Below, in pieces: positions 1 to 8,780 of a DNA stretch of 64,000 nucleotides (positions are counted from its first letter, which is position 1; every line of letters begins with the position of its first letter). The position numbers and the translations under genes were made by a program. The stretch is from NCBI RefSeq assembly GCF_004337365.2, contig NZ_CP044016.1:2480001-2544000 (forward strand), in the 5' to 3' direction. The notes under the pieces were generated by a model. That model did not search any database. It saw nothing but the letters and a program-made list of their open reading frames with translations, and was not told where the DNA came from. This DNA comes from Rhizosphaericola mali. Its GTDB lineage: Bacteria > Bacteroidota > Bacteroidia > Chitinophagales > Chitinophagaceae.

Positions 1-64
1 ACTCAAACCGCGAATTCCTATGAGTAAAAATATTATAATGTAAAAATAGATTCTATTCATTCTT

Positions 65-2836
65 TTATTTTATTTGAATAGTTAGAGTAGTTGTTTTCTT
101 TTTAAATGGAATAACTAATATCATCTTAGTTTCATTTACCGTTTTTGTAACAATACGATTCCCATCCTGATAGATCTGATAAGTATGATGAGGTAAATTT
201 TGAATTGTTATAGTTAATTGATGAGCATCATTCGTTCTATTTTCTAGTCGCAAGGTAATTTTTTTTGTAGTTTTTGATATCTCAATTGCATTAAATTGAG
301 AAAGAAAACCATCACGATCCAATGTAATTTCCAAAGGAAGTGCTGGTAACATACTATTAAATCGTTGATTTAATCCATCTTTAGGATAAATACAATAACT
401 ATTTTTATTTTCAGAAAGTGTGCCACCATAAACATACATACCCCAATCTGGCTCCATAGTCAATATCGTCCTCGCCGATCTTAAAGCACCTGTAAAGCCG
501 AGATCAATTTCGCCGTCATACACCCAAGGACCACGCCTCTGAACCATATTTAACCAAGTACGATTTTGGCGTTGTGGTTCAAATGCCCAACCACTTGCAC
601 CATCATTTATTTTTCCCGGATACCAAAACCCGTAATTTGTTTCTTTCGAACCTGAATTGATCAGCGCAAATGAACTAAGATACGAAGCATAGCCAAGAGG
701 TAGATACGTATTGGGCGATTGGGAATAATGTAGTGCGTAGTCTAATACTGCCCACCCACCCATCTGGGCCATATAACTCAACATATACGCGTCATTACCG
801 CCTCTATAGTCTGAACCTTTTAAATAATATGCATTTTCTAACCACCCACGTAGTGCAATATTCGCTTGTATTTGTTCTTCCATATAACGATGAGAAGCTG
901 AGTCCGAAATATGGGGATGCGAATACCATTTTTTTAGATTTTTATCATACCATAACAAAGAATCTGGTTGCATCTGATACGATAATGCATACTTGGCAAA
1001 TGCGTGACTAGACTCAAAAGCTGTAGCATCAATACTATATTCGGAACGATATGGATAACGATCATCGTATATAAAATACTTCACCTTTTTTTCCCATTCC
1101 CGTTGTAGCGTATCCGCATCTTTTTGCCAGCCTACTTGACGCAATTTTTCCATCAACGGAACAATTTCTAATTCATTATAACATCCCCACTTATAAGTAT
1201 CGTACCACGGAAGAATATCATAAGGATATTTAAAATATGCCTTAGCCGTTTCTTTTGCCCGTTTTAAATATTCAGTACTATCTGCATAATGAACTAAAGA
1301 AGGATATTTTTCCGCAATCTGAGCTAAGTAAAAATATAGTGCCATGATATGCGGATAATCATAGGAACGCCACACGTGATCTTTATCCAAATTCTTATTC
1401 GTATACTTTCTTCTTTGCTCAATATATTTGTTAGTATACCAATTCGGTGTGCCGTAGATACCATATGGATGCAAGCCTGCCGTATCTGTCTTTTGCAATC
1501 CATTCCAAACAAAATGTGCTATATAGTATTCTAATGCCGCTATTTCTTTTGTATTGGGATAACTAACATTTTTCAAAGCTAGAAATGGAGCTTTACATAG
1601 TGCAGGATCATCACTTGCTATTGCGTAGGAAACACCATTAATCAGATTCAAAGGATTATCTGGGGTTGCTAATTCTTGCTTTTGCATATTCCAATTAGCA
1701 AACAAACCATTATACCATTTAAGAGAATCTTTTACCTGTTCGGTATTAGTTAAAAAGTCCGCTCTCTTCTTATAAAGCGTGCCCAATGGTTCTGTTACAA
1801 AAAACTCCAAATAAGTCTTGCGCCCTTTCCCATAAAGGAGGGTCAATTTATTTTCACCTAAATGATGAAATTTGACTTTATATAAAGACTTGCCATTCTT
1901 TAATGTTTTAATAAATTGAATATTTGTAGCCGATGGATATTCAGATAAAATCTCCTCCATAGGTAATAAAGAAACAATCGAAATATTCGCCTCAAGATTA
2001 GAAGGAATCGTCATTCCAGGAAGAATATCAATCACAGGAAGACTATCTTTATGCAGAATAACTTTAATATCTGCATAGTTCGTAGCCTTTTGAAACTTAA
2101 AAGAATAAACTATTTCCTGATCTGACTGTAATACTTGATCTGTTAGAGGTTGTCTCCAAGTACTGACATTGCTGTCCGCAAGACATTTGGACAAAGTATA
2201 AACTTTATAAACGCTTGAATCTGGACCTAGGCTATCTACTTTGTAATATTCCAATGAAGTATTTTCACAAGGTGTCATCAGTAAATACGGACCAACGCCC
2301 GTAGGTCTTTCAAAGAACAAAAAAGAACCATTACCAGAAACAAAACTATGTTTCAGGACTCTTCTTTCAAATATCGTAGTTGGATCCTCTCCTTCTAATC
2401 CATTATACACAATAGGAATACCCAGACTACCTAATAAAACGTTATTCTTATTGTGGTTCTTAATGCGTATTTCATAGCGTAGAGCATTCTCACTTACAAT
2501 AAATGCTAGTTCTACAGACAAGCCGTTAAATTGATGATTAAAAACGATTGTATTTTTATCAATTACAAATTGCTTATCCTTATCTGCATCGAGATGCCAA
2601 TTAAACCATTTGCCTGCTAATAAAAACTGAATATCTACATTACCCAAACTTTTACTAGGAGCAATATAATTTAAGGGAAATGTATCTCGTAAAATATGTA
2701 GTTCACTAAGTCCAGAACTATCCCATCCCATTTGAAATACCTCATTTTTCGTCTCCCAAATTTGATGATTTTGTCCAATTGTTTTTAATTGAATTAATAC
2801 TAAAATTATAAAAAATAAATGCTTTATAAAACGCAT
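65..2836 (-). CDS. DUF5695-like secreted protein A, putative glycoside hydrolase
   Basis: A 923-residue protein with an N-terminal signal peptide (hydrophobic residues about 5-20). I recognise it tentatively as the large DUF5695-type family of Bacteroidota, whose activity I do not know. The N-terminal ~350 residues look beta-rich. The middle and C-terminal parts are rich in aromatic and helical segments, suggesting an alpha/alpha-barrel enzyme followed by a small beta domain. It is a paralogue of the protein at 19548-22280, with the same length and domain order and shared local patterns. It is the last gene of the run GH97, zincin, GH127, GH51; its start codon lies 1 base after the GH51 stop, so the two are translationally adjacent. 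By context it probably acts on arabinosylated or galactosylated glycoprotein. Family assignment is moderate; function is inferred only from context. Positions 1-64 downstream show no feature. Confidence 0.6.
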   Translation of the reverse strand: MRFIKHLFFIILVLIQLKTIGQNHQIWETKNEVFQMGWDSSGLSELHILRDTFPLNYIAPSKSLGNVDIQFLLAGKWFNWHLDADKDKQFVIDKNTIVFNHQFNGLSVELAFIVSENALRYEIRIKNHNKNNVLLGSLGIPIVYNGLEGEDPTTIFERRVLKHSFVSGNGSFLFFERPTGVGPYLLMTPCENTSLEYYKVDSLGPDSSVYKVYTLSKCLADSNVSTWRQPLTDQVLQSDQEIVYSFKFQKATNYADIKVILHKDSLPVIDILPGMTIPSNLEANISIVSLLPMEEILSEYPSATNIQFIKTLKNGKSLYKVKFHHLGENKLTLLYGKGRKTYLEFFVTEPLGTLYKKRADFLTNTEQVKDSLKWYNGLFANWNMQKQELATPDNPLNLINGVSYAIASDDPALCKAPFLALKNVSYPNTKEIAALEYYIAHFVWNGLQKTDTAGLHPYGIYGTPNWYTNKYIEQRRKYTNKNLDKDHVWRSYDYPHIMALYFYLAQIAEKYPSLVHYADSTEYLKRAKETAKAYFKYPYDILPWYDTYKWGCYNELEIVPLMEKLRQVGWQKDADTLQREWEKKVKYFIYDDRYPYRSEYSIDATAFESSHAFAKYALSYQMQPDSLLWYDKNLKKWYSHPHISDSASHRYMEEQIQANIALRGWLENAYYLKGSDYRGGNDAYMLSYMAQMGGWAVLDYALHYSQSPNTYLPLGYASYLSSFALINSGSKETNYGFWYPGKINDGASGWAFEPQRQNRTWLNMVQRRGPWVYDGEIDLGFTGALRSARTILTMEPDWGMYVYGGTLSENKNSYCIYPKDGLNQRFNSMLPALPLEITLDRDGFLSQFNAIEISKTTKKITLRLENRTNDAHQLTITIQNLPHHTYQIYQDGNRIVTKTVNETKMILVIPFKKKTTTLTIQIK

Positions 2837-2837
2837 T

Positions 2838-5411
2838 TTATTTCAACATTTTTATTCGAATAATATTAAAAGAATAAGGCGCTACTTTTATTTCAAAATC
2901 TTTTGACACATTATTTATTACATGATTTGTTGGGATATATTTTGTTGGATATGCGAACGAATTTTCCGCATCAGGCTTATCGGCTGACAAGGTAGTTATC
3001 GTTCCAGTTTTAGCGACTTTCGTAATTCCGGACAAATCTATTTTAGATATATAAGGTACATTATATGCATTGACAACTTTTACTATAATTTCATTTTTAG
3101 CTTTATCAACACCTGATAATAAAAAATATTTGGAAGGTTCTTTATACTTAATCAATAGTTGGTTATCCATATATGCCGCCACACTATCACCATGCACCTC
3201 TACTCGAATATCGTACCATTTATCTTTTTCAATTTTAAATGGCAATCTTGCAGGCGAACTAAGATTTCCAACATCATAACCATTCGTAACGGACTCAACT
3301 AAAGTAACCGCATTTACCCAAGCACCTATGTGTATCCGATCAAATGTATTAGAATCTTTTACAGCAAAAGGAATGATAAATCCATTATAGCCATCTAATT
3401 TACGTGCTTTTAATGTTAATGTATAATCGGATAAACTATGATTGGGTAAATATGCAAAAGTCTGTGCACCATCTGCATTTTGCACGTAGGCGCTATCTTT
3501 TATCCTCCAATCACCACGTAAACCTTTCCATTCATCAGGATGATTTATAAAATCAGAAGAATATACTGTTTTGCCCTTTTGAATAATTTCTATATCCTTA
3601 TATTCCGAATGCGTATCCCAAGTAGCCAAACCAATACCTCCTTTAAATGCATCATTCAACACATTAGCAGGTTGTTCTAATTTTACATCAGAATGAATAT
3701 TTATAGTCGGCTTATTTTCATTCATCATTTTTAACATGTAATAGGAAATACGTGCGAAACTTTTTTCATTATCAAAATTGATCAAGTTCACCGGCCAATC
3801 TTCGTCATTGACATTGACTAATAAAGGCGCATAGCTACTCATTGTAACCAAATCACCATTTTTTTCCATACCCATAATATACACCGCATCGCTCAAGGAT
3901 GCAATAATATTACCTCGACCTACACCGTTATTAGTCGCATATTCCCCGACATATACATCCCAACCTTTATCCCTAGGATAGGAATCAAAATGATTATAGT
4001 TCGCCATAGACCAATAAGCACCTTTATAAGAATGTTCATCGGAGTATTGTACGTGATCCATGTATTTAAGTGTATTGGGATCCACGTCACCAATACCCAT
4101 ATTAGCAATGATTTTTATCTGTGGATATTTAGAATGAATAGCGTTATAAAATAAATTATATCGTTTACCGTATAGTTCGCCATGTTGCTCGTTACCCACT
4201 TCTACATATTCCAATGGATAAGGTTTAGGATGTCCATTTTTGGCTCTTTCAGCCCCCCATTTAGTTGTAACTGGATCTATGGCATACGAGATTGCGTCCA
4301 AAGCACTTTGGATATATTGTTGCACTGTATCACCAGTAACATAAGTTCCACTACGCATCTCACAAGAAATACCAACATTGAAAACGTATAAAGCTTTTGC
4401 ACCTATGTCTTCGCAATAACGCAAGTATTCATCATATCCGAATCCATTACTTGTATAGTAATCCCAAACACTAAAAGTCGATTTACGAGATTCCACTGGA
4501 CCAATCGTTTCTTTCCAATCAGGAGCAGATTGAATATTAACACCTTCTACAAAACAACCTCCTGGCCAACGTAAAAAACTAGGTTTTAAATCTGCAATTT
4601 TTTGTGCTAAATCCGCACGCAGCCCATTAGGTCGGTTTTTAAATGTATGCTTTGGAAAAAGAGAAACAAAATCTAACTGAATAGTTCCTTGTTTATAAAA
4701 AGTTAATTCAAAATGTGCTTTAGGATCTGTAACTGTAGAAGTTAACTCCGCAGTATATAGAACCCAACCTTTTTTTCTAGTAATAGTAAATGATTTATTG
4801 AGCAAATTAGATCCATTTTTGGATACTAAACTAGCTTGAGCCTTGCCGTCATAGTTACCATCCGTGTATACATAAAATTTGAGTAAATAAGTTTCTCCTT
4901 TTTGAATATTAATCCCCCAAAAACCTTCATTTTGTACACCTGTTATGGCACCATCCTTTTTAATTTCTATTTGCAAACTATGAGGTGTTGCACTATTCAA
5001 TGGGTTTTTATCTGTTAGTGATAATTGAACATCGTCTGAATTCACGGCTGACCATGCAGGAAAATCCGATTTAACAGTCCATGGCATCCACCAATCCGAA
5101 ATACCTTTACCATTATCGATAGAATAGTGCGGCGTTCTTGGTGGAATTAATTTTCCATCTTTAATCGTATCACCCAATGGAACTTGCGAATCTTCGAAAC
5201 CTCTATTCTGGATTAATTCTGCATACAAACCACCTTCTCCACCATGCGAAATTTCTTCGAAAAATGCACCATGAAGTGTAGGGGAAACTTTTGCACCAAA
5301 TTGGTCCGCATGAATGGAAATCTTTGCTGTCTGAGCATTTAAATACCCAAAAGAACAAATCAAGCTCGCGGCAAAACTATATTTATAAAAATTTTTCTTA
5401 CTCAAAATCAT
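2838..5411 (-). CDS. GH51 alpha-L-arabinofuranosidase with carbohydrate-binding-like inserts
   Basis: Secreted family GH51 arabinofuranosidase, expected to remove alpha-linked L-arabinofuranose, for example the terminal alpha-1,3 residue of extensin Hyp-Ara4 or AGP side chains. Numbering from the chosen start, the acid/base is Glu408 (VEVGNEQHG) and the nucleophile Glu490 (YVGEYA). The motif GAFFEEISHGGEGG lies near the N terminus. Residues ~130-255 resemble a CBM4-type jelly roll. Residues ~590-770 resemble a laminin-G/DUF1080-like sandwich inserted before the last beta strands, making the protein longer (857 residues) than a plain GH51. The start at 5411 was chosen because it gives a clean signal peptide (ending near LNAQT) and sits 10 bases after the GH127 stop; a longer start at 5477 would overlap GH127 without adding a sensible signal. 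Operon partner of GH127. Confidence 0.9.
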   Translation of the reverse strand: MILSKKNFYKYSFAASLICSFGYLNAQTAKISIHADQFGAKVSPTLHGAFFEEISHGGEGGLYAELIQNRGFEDSQVPLGDTIKDGKLIPPRTPHYSIDNGKGISDWWMPWTVKSDFPAWSAVNSDDVQLSLTDKNPLNSATPHSLQIEIKKDGAITGVQNEGFWGINIQKGETYLLKFYVYTDGNYDGKAQASLVSKNGSNLLNKSFTITRKKGWVLYTAELTSTVTDPKAHFELTFYKQGTIQLDFVSLFPKHTFKNRPNGLRADLAQKIADLKPSFLRWPGGCFVEGVNIQSAPDWKETIGPVESRKSTFSVWDYYTSNGFGYDEYLRYCEDIGAKALYVFNVGISCEMRSGTYVTGDTVQQYIQSALDAISYAIDPVTTKWGAERAKNGHPKPYPLEYVEVGNEQHGELYGKRYNLFYNAIHSKYPQIKIIANMGIGDVDPNTLKYMDHVQYSDEHSYKGAYWSMANYNHFDSYPRDKGWDVYVGEYATNNGVGRGNIIASLSDAVYIMGMEKNGDLVTMSSYAPLLVNVNDEDWPVNLINFDNEKSFARISYYMLKMMNENKPTINIHSDVKLEQPANVLNDAFKGGIGLATWDTHSEYKDIEIIQKGKTVYSSDFINHPDEWKGLRGDWRIKDSAYVQNADGAQTFAYLPNHSLSDYTLTLKARKLDGYNGFIIPFAVKDSNTFDRIHIGAWVNAVTLVESVTNGYDVGNLSSPARLPFKIEKDKWYDIRVEVHGDSVAAYMDNQLLIKYKEPSKYFLLSGVDKAKNEIIVKVVNAYNVPYISKIDLSGITKVAKTGTITTLSADKPDAENSFAYPTKYIPTNHVINNVSKDFEIKVAPYSFNIIRIKMLK

Positions 5412-5421
5412 ACTATCAAAA

Positions 5422-7842
5422 CTATTTAACTTTCCACTCATGAACACCTGCAGAAGCTTCTTTAGGTAATTGAACAACCAATTTCAACGCTGTTGTAGTT
5501 ACCGGTTTGAAATGAACAGCATCATATTTATCTTTTGAAATAGTATAGTCCGTTGTCGTTTCTACAGGCAACCATTTACCCTCACTTAAATATTCCAAAT
5601 GCCATGCACTAGGAAGATCACAACCTCCCCAAGGTTTGTCATTATACCAATACACTTCACTTTCTGAAATAGAATAAGCTTTATCAAATTTATATTCCAA
5701 CCATTCTGGTTTATTCTGTGCTGGCCACCAATGTAAATAGTTAACACTATTATCATGAGAATCCATCGGATCATATTGATCATTCAACGCCTTCAACATC
5801 AATGGACTCACTGAAGAACCAGTTGCTATGCTTTTACTCGCAATAGTAGGCGCAGGTTTTGGTTTTGCTTTCGCACTAGAATACGGAACCCAAACTTCCA
5901 TCTCACCAGCTCCACGATTATTCCAAGAATAGTATGGAATCGCAACTACTTCTTTGTTTGTTTTAATCAATTCATCTGAATTGCTTTGTCTAGCGACTAC
6001 ATAACCATTTCCTCTTAATTCCACTATTCCATTCAATTTGGATGGCATATAGCTTGGTGTAAATTGTGTTGCAGTATCTACAACGACATTCATAACACCA
6101 CTATCAGGTTGATCTTTGCCTTCTAAGCAATACACTACGGGACCTCTTTGGAATGCAAACAGGCCATTATCTGCAGTTACTTTATCATTCGCCAAAACTT
6201 TTTCTACGGGCATAGGCAAATCAAAGCTTACCTTATCTCCTTTTTTCCAACTATGTTTAATTACCGCATAACCTTTTTCGATCGTATAATTTTGTAGTTT
6301 TCCATTTACATAAATAGCAATTTTATTTGCTGAATTATTCTCAGTAAAATGATATAAGTCACCAGGCACCACTTCATCTTGCGCCCATCCTGGAATTCTT
6401 AATTTGAGTGTAAAATCTTTATTTTTCTTAGGGTCTACTACTACACTTATTTTCCCATTCCAAGGATATTCTGTCACTTGTTCTAATTGAATATCTCCAT
6501 TTGCCAATTTCAAACTAGATTTATTAGCGGCATAAAGGTTAATGTAGGCTTCATTATTATTCTGAGCATAAATATAACCGGGCATGGAAGGCATAAAACG
6601 AGCAACATTGGTAATACAACAAGCACAGGCAAACCATGCACTACGATCATGTTGTCCCATGGATGCCAATGGATTAGGATAAAAGAAACGATTACCACTC
6701 AATGAAACGCCTGAAAGTAGACCATTATACAATGTTTTTTCCAGTACGTCAATATATTTGGAATCACCATGTAGTAAGAACATTCTTTCATTCCAATAAA
6801 CATTAGCAATAGCAGCACAAGTCTCGGCATAAGCACTCATATTAGGCAATTCGTATGCTTTACCAAATGCTTCTCCTGCACCTGTGGCACCGATACCACC
6901 AGTAATATATAGTTTGCGATACACTACATCATCCCAAAGCTTATCAATTGCATTCAGATAATCTTGATCATCGGTCAACGCTGCAACATCTGCCATACCT
7001 GTATACATATAAGTCGCACGTACAGCATGTCCTACAGCTTCCGTTTGCTGTACTACTGGAATATTGGATTGACTATATTCAGAGGCATATTCTTTTCCAA
7101 ATTTAGGTCCTCGAATATCCAAAAAGTATTTTGCCAATTTTAAATAGTCTAAATTACCCGTTACTCGATACATTTTGACTAAACCAATCTCTACAATCTG
7201 GTGTCCTGGCCACACTTGTACTTTTCCAGGACCAAAGGAACGAACTAATAAATCTGCATTTTTGATAGCAATATTCAAATATTTCTTTTTTCCTGTAGCT
7301 TCATAGTGCGCTACAGCCGATTCGAATAAATGCCCAGAATTATATAGTTCATGGCTCAAATCTTCTTCTTTTTCCCATCTTTTAGCGCCGATCCATTCAT
7401 GTGGATGCGTAACTTTTGCGGTTCGGAATGTATATAAATAGCCATCAGACTCTTGCGCTTTTCCCATGATATCAATCAAAGTATCCAATTGTCTATCCAA
7501 TTCCGCATTGTAGTGGGCTTGCAAACTATAAGATGCACCTTCAATCAATTTGTATAAATCAGTATCATCAAAAGGAAAATCAGTCAATTTATCTCCTGCT
7601 TTATCCAAACCAGCAGCTTTTCTAAAGTTTTCAATCCTACCATGTTCGCGGCACATTTTTAAAATGTAAGGAATAGTTACGTTGGCATTCACCTCAATTT
7701 TAGGTTTCCAAAATTGATCCGTTAAATTGACATTGGTAAATACCACAGGTTGTATTGCATAATCCTTCTTCTGTGCTTTACTTAAAATAGGCAACACGCA
7801 CAAAGACACACCAACTATTGATTTCCATTTTAATCCACTCAT
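5422..7842 (-). CDS. GH127 beta-L-arabinofuranosidase (HypBA1-like)
   Basis: An 806-residue secreted enzyme of the former DUF1680 group, GH127. Characterised relatives (Bifidobacterium HypBA1) cleave beta-1,2-arabinobiose and beta-L-arabinofuranosyl-hydroxyproline, the linkage of plant extensins. The zinc/cysteine catalytic set is visible: Glu340 and Cys342 (AETCA), Cys408 and Cys409 (CACCITN), and the probable acid/base Glu324 (GATGAGE). A signal peptide covers about residues 1-23. The catalytic part is followed by a C-terminal discoidin/F5-8-type domain (about residues 660-806), probably sugar-binding. It lies 50 bases after the zincin gene and 10 bases before GH51, in one apparent operon starting at GH97. 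All key residues are present, so the family call is secure; the precise natural substrate is inferred. Confidence 0.93.
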   Translation of the reverse strand: MSGLKWKSIVGVSLCVLPILSKAQKKDYAIQPVVFTNVNLTDQFWKPKIEVNANVTIPYILKMCREHGRIENFRKAAGLDKAGDKLTDFPFDDTDLYKLIEGASYSLQAHYNAELDRQLDTLIDIMGKAQESDGYLYTFRTAKVTHPHEWIGAKRWEKEEDLSHELYNSGHLFESAVAHYEATGKKKYLNIAIKNADLLVRSFGPGKVQVWPGHQIVEIGLVKMYRVTGNLDYLKLAKYFLDIRGPKFGKEYASEYSQSNIPVVQQTEAVGHAVRATYMYTGMADVAALTDDQDYLNAIDKLWDDVVYRKLYITGGIGATGAGEAFGKAYELPNMSAYAETCAAIANVYWNERMFLLHGDSKYIDVLEKTLYNGLLSGVSLSGNRFFYPNPLASMGQHDRSAWFACACCITNVARFMPSMPGYIYAQNNNEAYINLYAANKSSLKLANGDIQLEQVTEYPWNGKISVVVDPKKNKDFTLKLRIPGWAQDEVVPGDLYHFTENNSANKIAIYVNGKLQNYTIEKGYAVIKHSWKKGDKVSFDLPMPVEKVLANDKVTADNGLFAFQRGPVVYCLEGKDQPDSGVMNVVVDTATQFTPSYMPSKLNGIVELRGNGYVVARQSNSDELIKTNKEVVAIPYYSWNNRGAGEMEVWVPYSSAKAKPKPAPTIASKSIATGSSVSPLMLKALNDQYDPMDSHDNSVNYLHWWPAQNKPEWLEYKFDKAYSISESEVYWYNDKPWGGCDLPSAWHLEYLSEGKWLPVETTTDYTISKDKYDAVHFKPVTTTALKLVVQLPKEASAGVHEWKVK

Positions 7843-7892
7843 TTCAACTCTTAATTATAGAAAAGCCTTCACTTTTCTGTATTCAAAAAAAT

Positions 7893-8747
7893 TTATTTAA
7901 TTATTGACCAACCGTAGTACACATCCGCAGGAATATGATGTCCGATATACACTTTAGCTAAAATATTGAAAAGTGTATTATCATATTTTTCCAAATCCAT
8001 CGGCGTGACTATGACGACATTTTTATCTTTAAATCCAAAATTTGACCAGAACCACCATTGCGTCCCTTCTGCCCAATATTCCGCTACAGTATTAATTGCA
8101 TATTGCCCATGATACATATCCTTTTTTTTCGCATCAGCATAGGCTGCATAAATTTCTTTAACCAAATCCTTATCACAAGTTTCTAGTGCATTCATAATAT
8201 TATGACTAAACTCATGTACCAAAATATTTTCACCATAATATTTAGTGTATGGAATTGCTAACAAGTTTTCTTCGGCACAAGAGGTTTCATTTCCGCCCAT
8301 TCCCCTTGCTCTTGCATTCCAATAAGCCTTATCCGTCAAAGAAGCAATACCACCTGGCTTATTATAATTTTCTCTCTCTGATGGCGTTAAGCGCGGATCA
8401 TCGTAACTCGGCTTTTTCCAATCACTTCTTTCGGGTAAATCAGTTTCCATCTCTGTCTGTGCCATCACCATTACTCGTGCATGTGTAGATACTAACTGTT
8501 GACGTACATCACTCCTTCCTGCCAACATATAAGAAACAATATCCCGAGCAATGAATAAAGCTTCATCTTTTACTTTTGAGGAAGAAACGATCGGAATCCC
8601 AACCGCATCTATGCCTTTTTTGTAAAAAGTATCCAAATGTACACCCAAACTATCCGGCTGCTTTATTTCTAATTGGCTGTACGAAATTAATTGTGCATTA
8701 ATTGTACAACTAACTATTAAAAATACAAAACATATAATAGATTTCAT
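7893..8747 (-). CDS. Secreted zincin-like metalloprotein (HExxH), unknown family
   Basis: A 284-residue protein with a signal peptide (about residues 1-18). It has a clear zinc-protease signature, HEFSH at residues 178-182, with possible third ligands Glu223 or Glu227 in VAEYWAEGTQ about 45 residues downstream, an arrangement like gluzincins. I do not recognise a named family with confidence; it is too short for M1 or M61 and lacks a propeptide. It sits between GH97 (33 bases upstream) and GH127 (50 bases downstream), apparently co-transcribed with glycosidases. A peptidase that opens a glycosylated protein backbone would fit this place. The aromatic stretch WWFWSNFGF at 231-239 is unusual. 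Function is inference; only the HExxH motif and secretion signal are seen. Confidence 0.6.
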   Translation of the reverse strand: MKSIICFVFLIVSCTINAQLISYSQLEIKQPDSLGVHLDTFYKKGIDAVGIPIVSSSKVKDEALFIARDIVSYMLAGRSDVRQQLVSTHARVMVMAQTEMETDLPERSDWKKPSYDDPRLTPSERENYNKPGGIASLTDKAYWNARARGMGGNETSCAEENLLAIPYTKYYGENILVHEFSHNIMNALETCDKDLVKEIYAAYADAKKKDMYHGQYAINTVAEYWAEGTQWWFWSNFGFKDKNVVIVTPMDLEKYDNTLFNILAKVYIGHHIPADVYYGWSIIK

Positions 8748-8780
8748 GAAATCAAAAGAATTTTAAAGATTAATTAGCAG

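Noticed and set aside
7859-7878. Small hairpin AGAAAAG / CTTTTCT between the zincin and GH127 genes
   Set aside because: Only 7 base pairs, no U-run in the transcript direction, and close gene spacing suggests one operon.
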